A stretch of 43,911 bases of DNA from CAVPKN01 sp964588495 (GCA_964588495.1 CAZPPS010000015.1:1-43911), one strand, 5' to 3'; numbered from the stretch's first letter, positions 23,854 to 33,406 are shown. A program made the numbers and translations. Notes: generated by a model from the sequence alone, not told the origin.

Positions 23854-24905
23854 AGATAGTGGAAGGATTCATAAAACTTCATCGCGAAGGACTTGATCTT
23901 CTAGAACTAAGCCCTCCGGCTTTCTTGCTATTGACGCAGATTGCTTTCCGTGCAAAGCGAGGGGATTCAGCTTATTCAATCTATAAGCTCAAGGCCAACG
24001 AAGCAGTCATTGGAGATTATAAGACGATCGGTTTGTCCAGGCAGCAATATAGAGATGCGGTGCTGAGGCTTGAAGCATGCGGTCTTGTGGCTTTTCGAAA
24101 AACCAATAAAGGGACTATTGCGGTTCTCACCAGCACAGCCATTTTTGACATCAATGCCGAGCCTGATGAATTGCAAATAGAGATGTGTACAACATTGGAA
24201 AAAAAACCAAATTACAGACATGCGAAAACTATTCAGAAACCATTAGAGAACCAAAAAGAAACCACTTTGGAACCATCAAAAGAACCAGCAGATTTGTCAA
24301 TGAAAAATCGAGGAAAAGAACCATCAGAAGAACCAGTTGACAACCACCAAAGAACCATAAAAGAACCGGATAGAAACCAATCGGGAACCAATCCAGAACC
24401 ACTAACAAAGAAAGAAGAAAAAGAAGAAGAAAAAAGAGCAGCAGCAGCCTATTCGCGCACTTTTTACAAATGTCTGGATGGATTAGGTCTCAGCGATCAA
24501 GAGAAGAGATCCATGATGTGCTACAGCGAACATCGGGTGGCTCATGCTGTGGAATTCGTGAAAAGAAAGCTAAATGTCGACAGTCCCATCGGACTCATGA
24601 TGTGGGTTTGTCAACAGCCTAGCCTCCCTGAACTTCCTAGAGAAAATCGAAAGAGCATGACCCTTCAGCAAAAGCTAGCTTGGGAGTACAACCAGTTTCT
24701 TAGCAGCAATGGCTATACTGCCCAAGCAAAGCAGAATGAGGAAAAGATACCGAATGACCGAATGGTGATTTTAGAACAGGGGCAACCCATGCCAATTACG
24801 CTAAACCACCCCCTTCAGATCATTCAGGAAGATTTTCGAAAGTCCAAAGAAGAAATCCTGAAAAGCCAGAGGATAGTCCGAGGGCTACAAAATGATAAAT
24901 TGTAG
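23850..24905 (+). CDS. Rep-like initiator protein with internal origin
   Basis: This 351-aa protein has an N-terminal winged-helix domain (about residues 10-100, LSPPAFLLLTQIAFRAKRG then IGLSRQQYRDAVLRLEACGLVAF). A low-complexity linker (about 115-200) is rich in EP, NQ and TT, and a C-terminal helical region (about 205-345) includes WEYNQFL. This layout, an initiator with an N-terminal DNA-binding domain and a linker that itself holds the binding sites, is known for phage-type replication initiators such as lambda O. The 11-bp repeats in the linker are described separately. It overlaps the excisionase-like gene by 4 nt. The element may replicate as a plasmid before or after integration; a strong family match cannot be claimed. 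Confidence 0.65.
   Translation: MKIVEGFIKLHREGLDLLELSPPAFLLLTQIAFRAKRGDSAYSIYKLKANEAVIGDYKTIGLSRQQYRDAVLRLEACGLVAFRKTNKGTIAVLTSTAIFDINAEPDELQIEMCTTLEKKPNYRHAKTIQKPLENQKETTLEPSKEPADLSMKNRGKEPSEEPVDNHQRTIKEPDRNQSGTNPEPLTKKEEKEEEKRAAAAYSRTFYKCLDGLGLSDQEKRSMMCYSEHRVAHAVEFVKRKLNVDSPIGLMMWVCQQPSLPELPRENRKSMTLQQKLAWEYNQFLSSNGYTAQAKQNEEKIPNDRMVILEQGQPMPITLNHPLQIIQEDFRKSKEEILKSQRIVRGLQNDKL
24205..24401 (+). repeat. Phased 11-bp AACCA iterons: candidate replication origin
   Basis: AACC(A/G) occurs 14 times, starting at 24205, 24238, 24249, 24260, 24271, 24283, 24319, 24331, 24342, 24353, 24364, 24375, 24386 and 24397. Steps are 11 or 12 bp except two gaps of 33 and 36, close to 3 x 11 and 3 x 12. The full word is about AGAACCANN. 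Because 11 is not divisible by three, successive copies are read in different codon phases (EP, NQ, T-containing), so the repeat is conserved as DNA, not protein. An A/G-rich tract follows (24402-24443). This has the layout of an initiator-bound origin with an adjacent unwinding region. Confidence 0.75.
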
Positions 24906-24977
24906 GCCATCCGATAAGGCGCAAAAGGGGAGACTTTAGGGTGGGGTTTTGCGGAGCTAATAAAAAGGAGGATTTGA

Positions 24978-25043
24978 TTGAAAAAGTCCCACTTATCTAA
25001 TCGAAATACACTTTCCTATTTCATAGACTGTATTCAAAAATGA
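24978..25043 (+). CDS. Candidate small ORF (21 aa) with strong ribosome-binding site
   Basis: AAGGAGG (24965-24971) stands 6 nt before a TTG that opens a 21-residue frame, MKKSHLSNRNTLSYFIDCIQK, ending at TGA 25041-25043. The rest of 24906-25134 has no gene apart from a TATAAT at 25094-25099, a candidate -10 box for the DUF4209 gene. A real small protein or leader peptide is possible; the non-ATG start and short length keep this tentative. Confidence 0.3.
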   Translation: MKKSHLSNRNTLSYFIDCIQK

Positions 25044-25134
25044 TAAGACCTATTTGTTAATAGTTTCTTCTAGAAATTCTCGATCCCTGCGGATATAATT
25101 CTCCTCAATGAGGACTCTTATTTTCGAGGAGACA

Positions 25135-26979
25135 ATGACATGTAAGACGGGGAGATTTTCTTCAGACATTCAAATGACTTTAGAAGATTTTACAACATCG
25201 GGATGGGAGGAGGCTTTTACAGGACCTCATTCGCAGCGTTTGGCTATTGCTGCCGACGCTCTTGCTAAAAAGGGGCAGAAGGCGCTTGAAGAAGGCAATG
25301 CTTCCCAAAGCAAAGCCCTGTGGCTTCTAGCTGATGCATGTTCGATGATGCTTCACCCCTCAAGCTTGAACGAACCGTATAAGCCTTACATCATTAGCCG
25401 CTCAGGAAGATCGGCAATCCCTGACGATTTCAGCGATGCGGACCTGGATTTCTTTCTAATGATCCTCCCTTCAATCGACAAGCCTGGTATAAAGGCGCGT
25501 CTTTCTGATTTGATCTGGTTGAAAAAACGCTCCAGAGTCGAACTTGCGCTAGATGCAATAGATTCATACATAGAATCTCCCATTACACTTGAATCTTTCT
25601 CAGGAGAAGGAGGGCATTCCTGGATCAGAGCTATTCAGCTGGCTCGCGTATTAAGGCATGCTGCCGGCGACAGGATGAAAAACATCAAGGATCAACTTCT
25701 GGAAGCATTCCGCAACGCAGCGGAGGACGACGGGTTTCTTGCTAAGTGGATAGCGGATCTTTTGAAAGGATTCGGTCTGGGAGCAGGTTATGAGCATGAA
25801 ATCGCAGGGAAGCTTGTATCTTTGGCAGAAGCTTTCAAACTGCAAGGCGACTTTTACAGAGTGAGGGAGTATTACGAATCTTCTTCCTACTGGTTTGGAA
25901 AAGCGGAAAAAGAGGTGGAATCCTTTAAATCGATTGCTTGCCAAGCAGAAGCCTGGCATACCGAGGCAGCCTTGAAAGAATCTGCAAGCGACTTTATCGG
26001 GTCTTCTAACGCTCTTGAAAAAGCCATTCAAGTTTATCGATCCATTCCGAATAAACACAGAGCTTCTGTCGGAATGGAAGAAGGCAAGCTTCAGCAAATG
26101 CAATCCCATCTCGGCAAGGTTGGGAAAATGGCCGCTGACAGCATGACCCTCGTCTCCACTCCCTGTGTAGATATTACTGATATGGTATCCGAATCCAGGC
26201 TTCTTGTCCGCGGCAAGCCTGTTCTTGAAGCGCTTAAAACCATGGCAAATTTTTATCCCGGCGCCAAAAAAGCTAAAGTCCGCGCCGCAGCGGAAGAGAT
26301 ACTAGCTCAATTCCATTTTGGGTCTTTCTTTGGATTTGCAGTCAGATCCAGAGACGGCCGTATCGTGGCAAAAAATCCAGGTATTGCAATCGCTCCTAAG
26401 GGCTCGGAAGAATACGAACAAGCAGTCTGGAAGGAAATGCTGCAAACTTACTATCTGGACATTTGCACAGCCGTCGCCGGAAGGACAATCCCTGCTTTAG
26501 AGACAATGCTGATGGAACACCGTCTTCAGCTTCGGGATTTCGAGTCGATCTGCAGAGAATCCTCGATCGTCCCTCCAGAACGCGCGCTAGCTTTTGCAAA
26601 GGCCCTTTTCTACGGCTATGATTTGGATTTCGATTCGGCAATCCATAGACTTGTCCCTCAAATTGAAAACATGGTCCGTTACCATCTAAAGGCTGCAGGA
26701 GCTGCTACAACGGTTCTCGATAAAGATGGAATAGAAGCGGAAGTCAATTTAGGTGCATTGTTGGACAAACCGGAAGCTCTTCTTGTTTTTGGAGAGGATT
26801 TGGTTTTTGAAATGCGAGCCATATTCTGCGAGAGTCGAGGGCCAAACTTCCGTCATCACTTGGCCCATGGGCTACTAGAGGAGAGGGATTTTGAGACCGC
26901 GTTTGCTGTATATGCATGGTGTCTGACATTAAGGCTTGTATTCAATGTATTTTGGAACTTTCATCGAAAAGATATCTAG
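25135..26979 (+). CDS. DUF4209-domain protein
   Basis: This protein of about 614 aa is mostly helical. An N-terminal region (LWLLADACSMMLHPSS) and a long middle of repeat-like helices with AEAFKLQGDFYRVREYYE (tetratricopeptide-like) precede the C-terminal DUF4209 block ending GPNFRHHLAHGLLEERDF...YAWCLTLRLVF. The RHHLAHG is the R-x4-H arrangement also seen in HEPN ribonucleases and in DUF4209 proteins, where a catalytic role is not proven. The ATG at 25135 has GAGGA 4 nt upstream. The earlier ATG at 25108 would sit at the end of a TATAAT promoter and be almost leaderless. DUF4209 genes are often found in accessory or defence regions. Confidence 0.75.
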   Translation: MTCKTGRFSSDIQMTLEDFTTSGWEEAFTGPHSQRLAIAADALAKKGQKALEEGNASQSKALWLLADACSMMLHPSSLNEPYKPYIISRSGRSAIPDDFSDADLDFFLMILPSIDKPGIKARLSDLIWLKKRSRVELALDAIDSYIESPITLESFSGEGGHSWIRAIQLARVLRHAAGDRMKNIKDQLLEAFRNAAEDDGFLAKWIADLLKGFGLGAGYEHEIAGKLVSLAEAFKLQGDFYRVREYYESSSYWFGKAEKEVESFKSIACQAEAWHTEAALKESASDFIGSSNALEKAIQVYRSIPNKHRASVGMEEGKLQQMQSHLGKVGKMAADSMTLVSTPCVDITDMVSESRLLVRGKPVLEALKTMANFYPGAKKAKVRAAAEEILAQFHFGSFFGFAVRSRDGRIVAKNPGIAIAPKGSEEYEQAVWKEMLQTYYLDICTAVAGRTIPALETMLMEHRLQLRDFESICRESSIVPPERALAFAKALFYGYDLDFDSAIHRLVPQIENMVRYHLKAAGAATTVLDKDGIEAEVNLGALLDKPEALLVFGEDLVFEMRAIFCESRGPNFRHHLAHGLLEERDFETAFAVYAWCLTLRLVFNVFWNFHRKDI

Positions 26980-27045
26980 GGCTTGAAATAAGGAACGAGC
27001 AGATCAGGCAATTACAATTAAAGAAGCCCTGCTAATAACCAAGGA

Positions 27046-27396
27046 TCAAGAGGTTGCTCTAACCCGAACGTCGGAACCACAACTAGTACAAAAGCCAATA
27101 ATTGTCGATTCATCGACATAAGAAGAGCTATCCAGTGCAATCATATCTGATTTTCCTAGATAAAAGGCCCCTACTACAGCAATCACCATCAGAGCTTTGA
27201 TGCTTTTGAAATTCAATGTGAAAAGGGCTTGTAATCCATACCATAGCGTTTTATACCCTACCCCTAAAATGATGGCCAGGATCAGAGGAATTTCTATAAT
27301 AAGCGGCAGATGAATGCCACCCAAAGAAAGAAATTCGAGAATTCCAACTAAAACACAAATTAATAATAACCAAATAAACTTGGAATCTCGAAACAT
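27046..27396 (-). pseudogene. Truncated heavy-metal P-type ATPase
   Basis: The 116-aa frame reproduces only the start of a P1B-type ATPase. It has LLICVLVGILEFLS, then IEIPLILAIILGVGYKTLWYGLQALFTLNFKSIKALMVIAVVGAFYLG, i.e. the first membrane helices. It then jumps to MIALDSSSYVDESTIIGF, the actuator region (normally VDES.ITGE), and stops. About 500 residues, including the catalytic domains, are missing. It is a remnant of a second metal ATPase beside the CzcCBA genes. Confidence 0.75.
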
Positions 27397-27635
27397 TTTT
27401 ATTGCCTATTTTTTAAAATTAAAATAAATAAACTATAGCTCATAGCAATATATTTTTAGGTATACAGGTAAGTGAATTTTTAGAAAACAAAGTTCATCAC
27501 AGATGAGGCAAAAACGCTCTGTGCTCAATCAAATATGGCATAGAAATTGCTGTAAACCTCTCGGATCTTTGAAAGATAAAATATCTATGGGATAAAAAAG
27601 ATGATTTGTTAAATCAGTTTTATTGAGATGTATTG
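27397..27635. promoter_or_regulatory. AT-rich region ahead of the czc-like operon
   Basis: This stretch holds no gene. It contains TGATTT-GTT-AAATCA (27602-27616), a short inverted repeat 20 nt before the outer-membrane gene, which could be a regulator site. No metal-regulator gene lies nearby and no riboswitch fold is recognised. Confidence 0.35.
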
Positions 27636-28910
27636 ATGTGTTTGAAGTCCAAAATTTTGCTTATCATAATTGCTATTGGCCTCTCATCGACTTTGACACA
27701 TGTGCATGGTCAAGAAAAATGTATTTCAGAAAATTTAACATTAGATGAATTAGATCTTGATACGGCGGTTTATCGTGTATTCAATCAGTCTATTAATCTT
27801 CATATTGCTGATGAAACTGCTGAGTCAATGGGCTATCAAGTTGTTCAGTCTAGTCTTTATCCCAATCCCAAATTTTCTTATGAAGTCGAAGATTTTGCTG
27901 GAAATAAACTGTGGAAAGGATGGGATCACAGACAAGAACGGTATGTTTTTGGTCAGCTGATTGAGACAGCTGGAAAAAGAGTGTTACGCACACAAGTTGC
28001 GGCTTATCAATATTACGCTTCTTTAGTAGGTTCTGATGTTTCTAAAATTGTAACTCTTAACCAATTAATGCGCGCATTTATCGGTGTGGCTTCAGCCCAG
28101 GAATTTTTGCAGGTGGCACTCGATCAAGAAAAAATCGCAAAAGAAGTGTTACGCATTGCTACGGTTAAAGTAGAAGCGGGTAAAGTGTCTCTGATTCAAC
28201 AAAATAAAGCGGAAGTTGCGTATTCAAATGCAGTAATTGCTGTTGAAACAGCAAAAGTTGATTTCAAGAATGCAAAAAAACGTCTTTCTCTTTTATGGGC
28301 AAATCCGTGTGCTGATTTTAATAAAGTCGTTTTCCCTTTTTATGACATTACATCCCCTATCCCGATCGAACAGTGTGTAGCCAACCTTTCTAATCAACCA
28401 GAGATTGTTCAATCAGGATTTCAATATTTAAGTGCAGAAAAGAATTGGCGTTTAGCAAAGGCAAATCGGATTCCTGACGTAACTGTTTCAGTAGGTTATA
28501 AAGTAAACTATAGAGAAGATAGCCATGGAATGCTTGCGGCAGTTAGCATTCCCATCCCTCTTTTCGATCGGAATCAGGGCAATATTGGTAGTGCCTATTT
28601 GGATATGCATACAGTTGAAGATCAAGGCAAGCAATTATGGATTGTTCTGCAATCTAAGTTAGCCATTTCACATGAAGAGGTGGTTCGAGCTTACGAAGAA
28701 GCAAGCCGGATTAAAAACAAATCTCTCCCTTCCGCTACAGAAGCCTTTGAACTTGCCGAAAAGGGATATCGGGAGGGCAAATTCGAATACCTTGACGTCC
28801 TAGATGCTCAGCGTACTCTATTTGATGTCAGACAAAGATACGTTCAATCACTTATTCTGTATCATACAAGACAGGCCGATATTGAATATTTAAATAGCCA
28901 AATGGATTAA
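27636..28910 (+). CDS. CzcC/TolC-like outer-membrane efflux protein
   Basis: This protein of about 424 aa starts at the ATG at 27636 (the frame also opens with TTG at 27633). It has a signal peptide (SKILLIIIAIGLSSTLTHVHGQE) and two repeats of the outer-membrane factor fold. The helical hairpins include YRVFNQSINLHIADETAESMGYQVVQSSLYPNPKFSYE and, near the end, FELAEKGYREGKFEYLDVLDAQRTLFDVRQRYVQSL, the conserved family end. It would form the outer-membrane channel of a tripartite metal efflux pump. It is followed by the adaptor gene after 3 nt. Confidence 0.9.
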   Translation: MCLKSKILLIIIAIGLSSTLTHVHGQEKCISENLTLDELDLDTAVYRVFNQSINLHIADETAESMGYQVVQSSLYPNPKFSYEVEDFAGNKLWKGWDHRQERYVFGQLIETAGKRVLRTQVAAYQYYASLVGSDVSKIVTLNQLMRAFIGVASAQEFLQVALDQEKIAKEVLRIATVKVEAGKVSLIQQNKAEVAYSNAVIAVETAKVDFKNAKKRLSLLWANPCADFNKVVFPFYDITSPIPIEQCVANLSNQPEIVQSGFQYLSAEKNWRLAKANRIPDVTVSVGYKVNYREDSHGMLAAVSIPIPLFDRNQGNIGSAYLDMHTVEDQGKQLWIVLQSKLAISHEEVVRAYEEASRIKNKSLPSATEAFELAEKGYREGKFEYLDVLDAQRTLFDVRQRYVQSLILYHTRQADIEYLNSQMD

Positions 28911-28913
28911 TTT

Positions 28914-30128
28914 ATGAAATGTAAAAATAGGTTTTTTAGTTTTCTCATTTGGCTAAGTGTATTCCTTGTGATGCATTGTGATCAGCAGGCGTATGGGCAA
29001 CCAACTGCTAAAGAAAACATTGAAAAACAGCCAAATAATGCGCAACAGACAGAATCTAATAATGATGCAAACATTGTGCATTTATCAGCTGAACAAATTA
29101 AGCAGATGGGACTGGAATACAAAACAGCTGAGCCAGGAACACTTTTTCTGACTTTATCAACCCGTGGGAAAATCATTCTACAGCCCGATCGTTTAGCTCA
29201 CATTATTCCTAAAGTTGCTGGCATTGCCAAACAAGCCGATAAGAATATTGGCAATCCTGTAAAGCTTGGAGAAGAGATGGCTATTTTGGAAAGCCAGGAT
29301 ATGGCAGTTGTTAAGGCCACTTTTTTAGCTGCTTTAAGCAAACAAAGGCTTGCTTTATCAAGCTTCGAAAGGGAGGAAAAACTTTATAAAGAAAAAGTTT
29401 CGTCTGCGGAGGCTTTTCAGAATGCAAGGAATACATATGAGGAAGCGATCATTAATGTTCAACTTGCAAAGCAAAAATTAACTGCGCTGGGTCTTGATGA
29501 TCAGGAAATTGAATACCTAGGTGCGCAAAACGACCCTGATCTTCGCCTCTATGTCATTCGATCTCCTATAGATGGCACGGTAATCGCACGGCATATCACT
29601 CAAGGAGAGTTTATAGAAAACACAAGAATCATTTACACAGTGGCTAATTTAAGTAGTGTCTGGGTTGATATCGGGATTTATCCCAAAGATCTTTACAAAG
29701 TAAAAGAGGGGCAAATAGTAGAAATTGTTGTTCCTATTGAGAATTTAACGACTCGTGCAAAAATTATTTATGTGAGTCCTATTGTTGAAAATGAAACGAT
29801 TACAGCCAGTGCAATCGCTGAGCTTGACAATCCACAAGGTATTTGGCGACCTGGGGTTTTCGTGAAAGTCAACATTGCAACAGATAAAATATCTCTACCG
29901 CTAGTGATTCTTAAGGAAGCCGTTCAGAGTTCTGAAGGCAAAGATTTTATTTTTGTTGTGACCCCTAAAGGATTTGAAAAACGCATCATTACCCTTGGAA
30001 GAAGCGATAATAACAATGTTGAAGTGCTTTCAGGGATAAATTCAGGAGAACAGTATGTTGTTAATAAGACGTTTTTACTAAAAGCCGAACTTGGCAAGCA
30101 GGGTGCCAAACATGAGGATGCACCATGA
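28914..30128 (+). CDS. CzcB/HlyD-type periplasmic adaptor
   Basis: This 404-aa membrane-fusion protein has a signal/anchor (FSFLIWLSVFLVMHC) and a low-complexity stretch rich in Asn/Gln. A barrel-sandwich domain follows (STRGKIILQPDRLAHIIPKVAGIAKQ...GNPVKLGEEMAILES), then a coiled-coil hairpin (about 135-190) and a beta-barrel with VIRSPIDGTVIARHITQGEFIENTRIIYTVANLSSVWVDIGIY. It links the inner-membrane pump and outer-membrane channel. The last four bases overlap the pump gene's ATG (ATGATT). Confidence 0.9.
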   Translation: MKCKNRFFSFLIWLSVFLVMHCDQQAYGQPTAKENIEKQPNNAQQTESNNDANIVHLSAEQIKQMGLEYKTAEPGTLFLTLSTRGKIILQPDRLAHIIPKVAGIAKQADKNIGNPVKLGEEMAILESQDMAVVKATFLAALSKQRLALSSFEREEKLYKEKVSSAEAFQNARNTYEEAIINVQLAKQKLTALGLDDQEIEYLGAQNDPDLRLYVIRSPIDGTVIARHITQGEFIENTRIIYTVANLSSVWVDIGIYPKDLYKVKEGQIVEIVVPIENLTTRAKIIYVSPIVENETITASAIAELDNPQGIWRPGVFVKVNIATDKISLPLVILKEAVQSSEGKDFIFVVTPKGFEKRIITLGRSDNNNVEVLSGINSGEQYVVNKTFLLKAELGKQGAKHEDAP

Positions 30129-33100
30129 TTGAAAAGATTTTAAACTTTTCACTGCGCCATCCGCTTGGAGTTTTATTATTTACGATCATCATTGCTGCCT
30201 ATGGAGTTTACTCGTTCACACGTCTTCCTATTGATGCAGTGCCAGATATCACTAACAATCAAGTACAAATTAATACGATCTTGAAAGGACTCTCTCCTCT
30301 ACAGATTGAAACACAAGTTACCTATGTGATTGAAACGACATTAGCGGGTATTCCTGGGTTGCAAATGACACGTTCTCTATCACGCAACGGTTTTTCCCAG
30401 GTCACTGCTATCTTTGATGATAATGTGGATATCTACTTTGCTAGGCAGCAAATTAACGAGCGCCTTTCGCAAATGAAAGAAAATTTACCAGAGGATGCTG
30501 AGCCACAAATGGGGCCTATTTCTACAGGTCTTGGGGAAATTTACATGTGGACTGTGGATTTTAAAAATCCGAATGGGAAAGGAGCTAAAATTGAAGATGG
30601 AAAACCAGGATGGCAATCAGATGGCTCCTACATGACTCCAGAAGGCCATTTTTTAAAAACAGAAGTCGAAAAGGCTTCTTATCTAAGGACTGTTCAAGAT
30701 TGGATTATAAGACCGCAACTAAAAGGTGTGAAAGGTGTTGCTGGGATTGATTCTATAGGAGGGTATGTCCGTCAATATCACATAGAACCTAATGTTGAGC
30801 AGATGCTAGCTCTGGGTATTAGCTTTGATGAAATCATTCAAACAGTGCGTAGAAATAATATCAGTATTGGTCCAGGTTACATTGAAAAACGCGGTGAAAT
30901 GCTGCTAGTAAGATCGGATGAGCGTCTTGATGCTCCTCGTCAAATTGAGACGATTGTTATAGCGACACGAAATAACATTCCCATTCCCTTAGGGGATATT
31001 GCCGAAGTTGGAATAGGAAAAGAGATGAGAACGGGGAGTGCCTCCCTTAATGGTCATGAAGCCGTTGTGGGGACTGCTTTGATGCTTATTGGTTCTAATA
31101 GTCGCACCGTTTCTCAAGCTGTAGATAAAAAACTTCAAGAAATTAATAAAATACTTCCAAGCGATATTGAAGCCAAAACTGTTCTCAATAGAACAAAGCT
31201 TGTGAACGCAACGATTCGGACCGTGATCACTAATTTAAGCGAAGGCGCTCTTCTTGTGATTGCAGTGCTGTTTGCTTTCCTTGGCTATTTTCGTGCTGCG
31301 TTGATTACCGCACTTGTTATTCCTCTTTCTATGCTGATGACTACGATTGGTATGGTGCATTCTAATGTAAGTGGCAATCTCATGAGTTTAGGGGCCATTG
31401 ACTTTGGGTTGATTGTGGATGGAGCTGTGATCATTACTGAAAATTGCTTAAGGCGCTTGACTCTAAAGCAGCATGAAGTGGGGCGGAAGCTTGAGTTTAC
31501 TGAACGGATGCAGGAAGTCATGGCTGCAAGCAAAGAAATGATTCAACCTACGGTTTTTGGTCAAGCCATCATCATTATCGTCTATTTCCCCATACTTGCT
31601 CTTTCAGGTGTAGAAGGGAAAATGTTTCATCCAATGGCGTTGACTGTTATTTTTGCTTTGATTTCAGCTTTCATTTTATCGCTCACCTTTGTTCCAGCGA
31701 TGATCGCTCTCTTCGTAAAGAATCGCTTAAAAGAAAAAGAAAATATTTTGATTCGAGGGGCCAAAAAAATCTATCAGCCTCTCATTCAAAAATCTTTGAA
31801 ATTTGCATGGCGGGTCATTGGGATAGCAGCGCTAATAGTGATTAGCTCATTTTTATTATTTTTGACACTAGGCCAAGAATTTGTACCTACTTTAGATGAA
31901 AAAGATATTGCCATGCAATCGGTGCGCATTCCTAGCACTTCCTTGTCTCAATCCACTGAGATGCAAATAGAAATAGAAAAAGTTCTTTTAAAAATGCCAG
32001 AAGTTGCCTATGTCTTTTCTAAAACAGGTACAGCGGAGATAGCAGCTGACCCAATGCCTCCAAACATTTCTGATACCTTTATTATGTTAAAACCAAAAAA
32101 TGAGTGGCCTGATTCCAAATTGCCTAAGGAGCAGCTGATTAAAAATATTGAAGAAGTGGTTTCTAAGCTGGCAGGTAGTAATTATGAATTCACTCAACCG
32201 ATCGAGATGCGCTTTAATGAACTCATTTCAGGAATAAGAAGTGATGTGGCAATTAAGATCTATGGAGAAGATTTTGAGGTCATACAAAGCACAGCAGAAA
32301 AGATAGCGGATATTCTTAAGCAAATTCCTGGTGCTGCAGACGTAAGAATTAATCAAATGAAAGGTCTTCCTGTTCTAGATGTGAAAGTTGATCGCGAAGC
32401 AGCAAGCCGTCTTGGAATTAATGTAGCGGACATATTACAGGTGGTTTCGATTGCTATGGGAGGTGGAAATGCAGGACAACTATTTGAAGGAGACAAGCGC
32501 TTTGATATTCTCGTTAGACTACCCGACTCCTTAAGAATTGACACTACTGCGCTGAATAATTTACCTATTCCACTACCTCTTAATAATAAAAAAGAGGGAA
32601 AACAAAACCCATTTCCCTATGTTCCTCTTAGTGAAATAGCCAAGGTTGAAATAAACGAAGGTCTTAATGAGATACGTAGAGAAAATGGAAAACGTTTTAT
32701 TGCAGTACAAGCCAACATCAGAGGAGCAGATCTCGGTGGTTTTGTCAATCAAGCAAAACTGCAAATTAGCAAGCAAGTCGAACTGCCGAAAGCCTATTGG
32801 ATAGATTGGGGAGGACAATTCGAAAATCTTATATCAGCGAGACAGAGACTTTTTTTCGTTGTTCCTATTTGTTTTATCCTTATTTTCCTCCTCCTTTACT
32901 CAGCTTTCAACTCAGTCCGCTATGCGTTGTTGGTTTTTACAGGTGTCCCTTTGGCTGTCACAGGAGGCATTATTTCACTTTGGTTGCGCAATATGCCTTT
33001 TTCAATATCGGCAGCGGTTGGATTTATTGCTCTCTCAGGAATTGCTGTTTTAAATGGTCTAGTACTTATTACATATATTAATCAATTGCGTAAGCAAGGC

Positions 33101-33379
33101 TTGGAAAGTGAAGAAGCGATTGAAAAAGGTGCATTAACAAGACTGCGACCCGTGCTTATGACAGCTTTAGTCGCGTCCCTTGGATTTGTTCCAATGGCTT
33201 TGGCAACAGGAACAGGAGCTGAGGTTCAGAAGCCTCTTGCGACGGTTGTCATAGGAGGTTTAATCAGTTCGACATTACTTACCCTTCTTGTGCTGCCCGC
33301 TTTATATAAGACATTTTCAAATTTTTACAAAGAATCAGATTTTCGCTTCTTTAACGGAGAAAAGTCTAAGATTAAATAA
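30125..33379 (+). CDS. CzcA-type heavy-metal RND efflux pump
   Basis: This 1084-aa inner-membrane RND pump begins MIEKILNFSLRHPLGVLLFTI, with the large periplasmic loops between helices 1-2 and 7-8. The helix 4 signature is DFGLIVDGAVIITEN (about residues 426-440). This DFGxxxDGAxxxxEN pattern is associated with the divalent-metal (Zn/Co/Cd/Ni) group of heavy-metal RND pumps rather than the Cu/Ag group, so Cu is less likely. Proton-driven efflux from periplasm or cytoplasm through the CzcC-like channel is expected. It forms an operon with the two genes before it. No regulator or CzcD-like gene is visible. Confidence 0.9.
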   Translation: MIEKILNFSLRHPLGVLLFTIIIAAYGVYSFTRLPIDAVPDITNNQVQINTILKGLSPLQIETQVTYVIETTLAGIPGLQMTRSLSRNGFSQVTAIFDDNVDIYFARQQINERLSQMKENLPEDAEPQMGPISTGLGEIYMWTVDFKNPNGKGAKIEDGKPGWQSDGSYMTPEGHFLKTEVEKASYLRTVQDWIIRPQLKGVKGVAGIDSIGGYVRQYHIEPNVEQMLALGISFDEIIQTVRRNNISIGPGYIEKRGEMLLVRSDERLDAPRQIETIVIATRNNIPIPLGDIAEVGIGKEMRTGSASLNGHEAVVGTALMLIGSNSRTVSQAVDKKLQEINKILPSDIEAKTVLNRTKLVNATIRTVITNLSEGALLVIAVLFAFLGYFRAALITALVIPLSMLMTTIGMVHSNVSGNLMSLGAIDFGLIVDGAVIITENCLRRLTLKQHEVGRKLEFTERMQEVMAASKEMIQPTVFGQAIIIIVYFPILALSGVEGKMFHPMALTVIFALISAFILSLTFVPAMIALFVKNRLKEKENILIRGAKKIYQPLIQKSLKFAWRVIGIAALIVISSFLLFLTLGQEFVPTLDEKDIAMQSVRIPSTSLSQSTEMQIEIEKVLLKMPEVAYVFSKTGTAEIAADPMPPNISDTFIMLKPKNEWPDSKLPKEQLIKNIEEVVSKLAGSNYEFTQPIEMRFNELISGIRSDVAIKIYGEDFEVIQSTAEKIADILKQIPGAADVRINQMKGLPVLDVKVDREAASRLGINVADILQVVSIAMGGGNAGQLFEGDKRFDILVRLPDSLRIDTTALNNLPIPLPLNNKKEGKQNPFPYVPLSEIAKVEINEGLNEIRRENGKRFIAVQANIRGADLGGFVNQAKLQISKQVELPKAYWIDWGGQFENLISARQRLFFVVPICFILIFLLLYSAFNSVRYALLVFTGVPLAVTGGIISLWLRNMPFSISAAVGFIALSGIAVLNGLVLITYINQLRKQGLESEEAIEKGALTRLRPVLMTALVASLGFVPMALATGTGAEVQKPLATVVIGGLISSTLLTLLVLPALYKTFSNFYKESDFRFFNGEKSKIK

Positions 33380-33406
33380 AATCATTAATTTTTTTTTATA
33401 AAAAAT

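Noticed and set aside
27397..27635. Metal riboswitch ahead of the czc-like operon
   Set aside because: Only a short inverted repeat is seen; no fold or conserved motif of a known riboswitch class.
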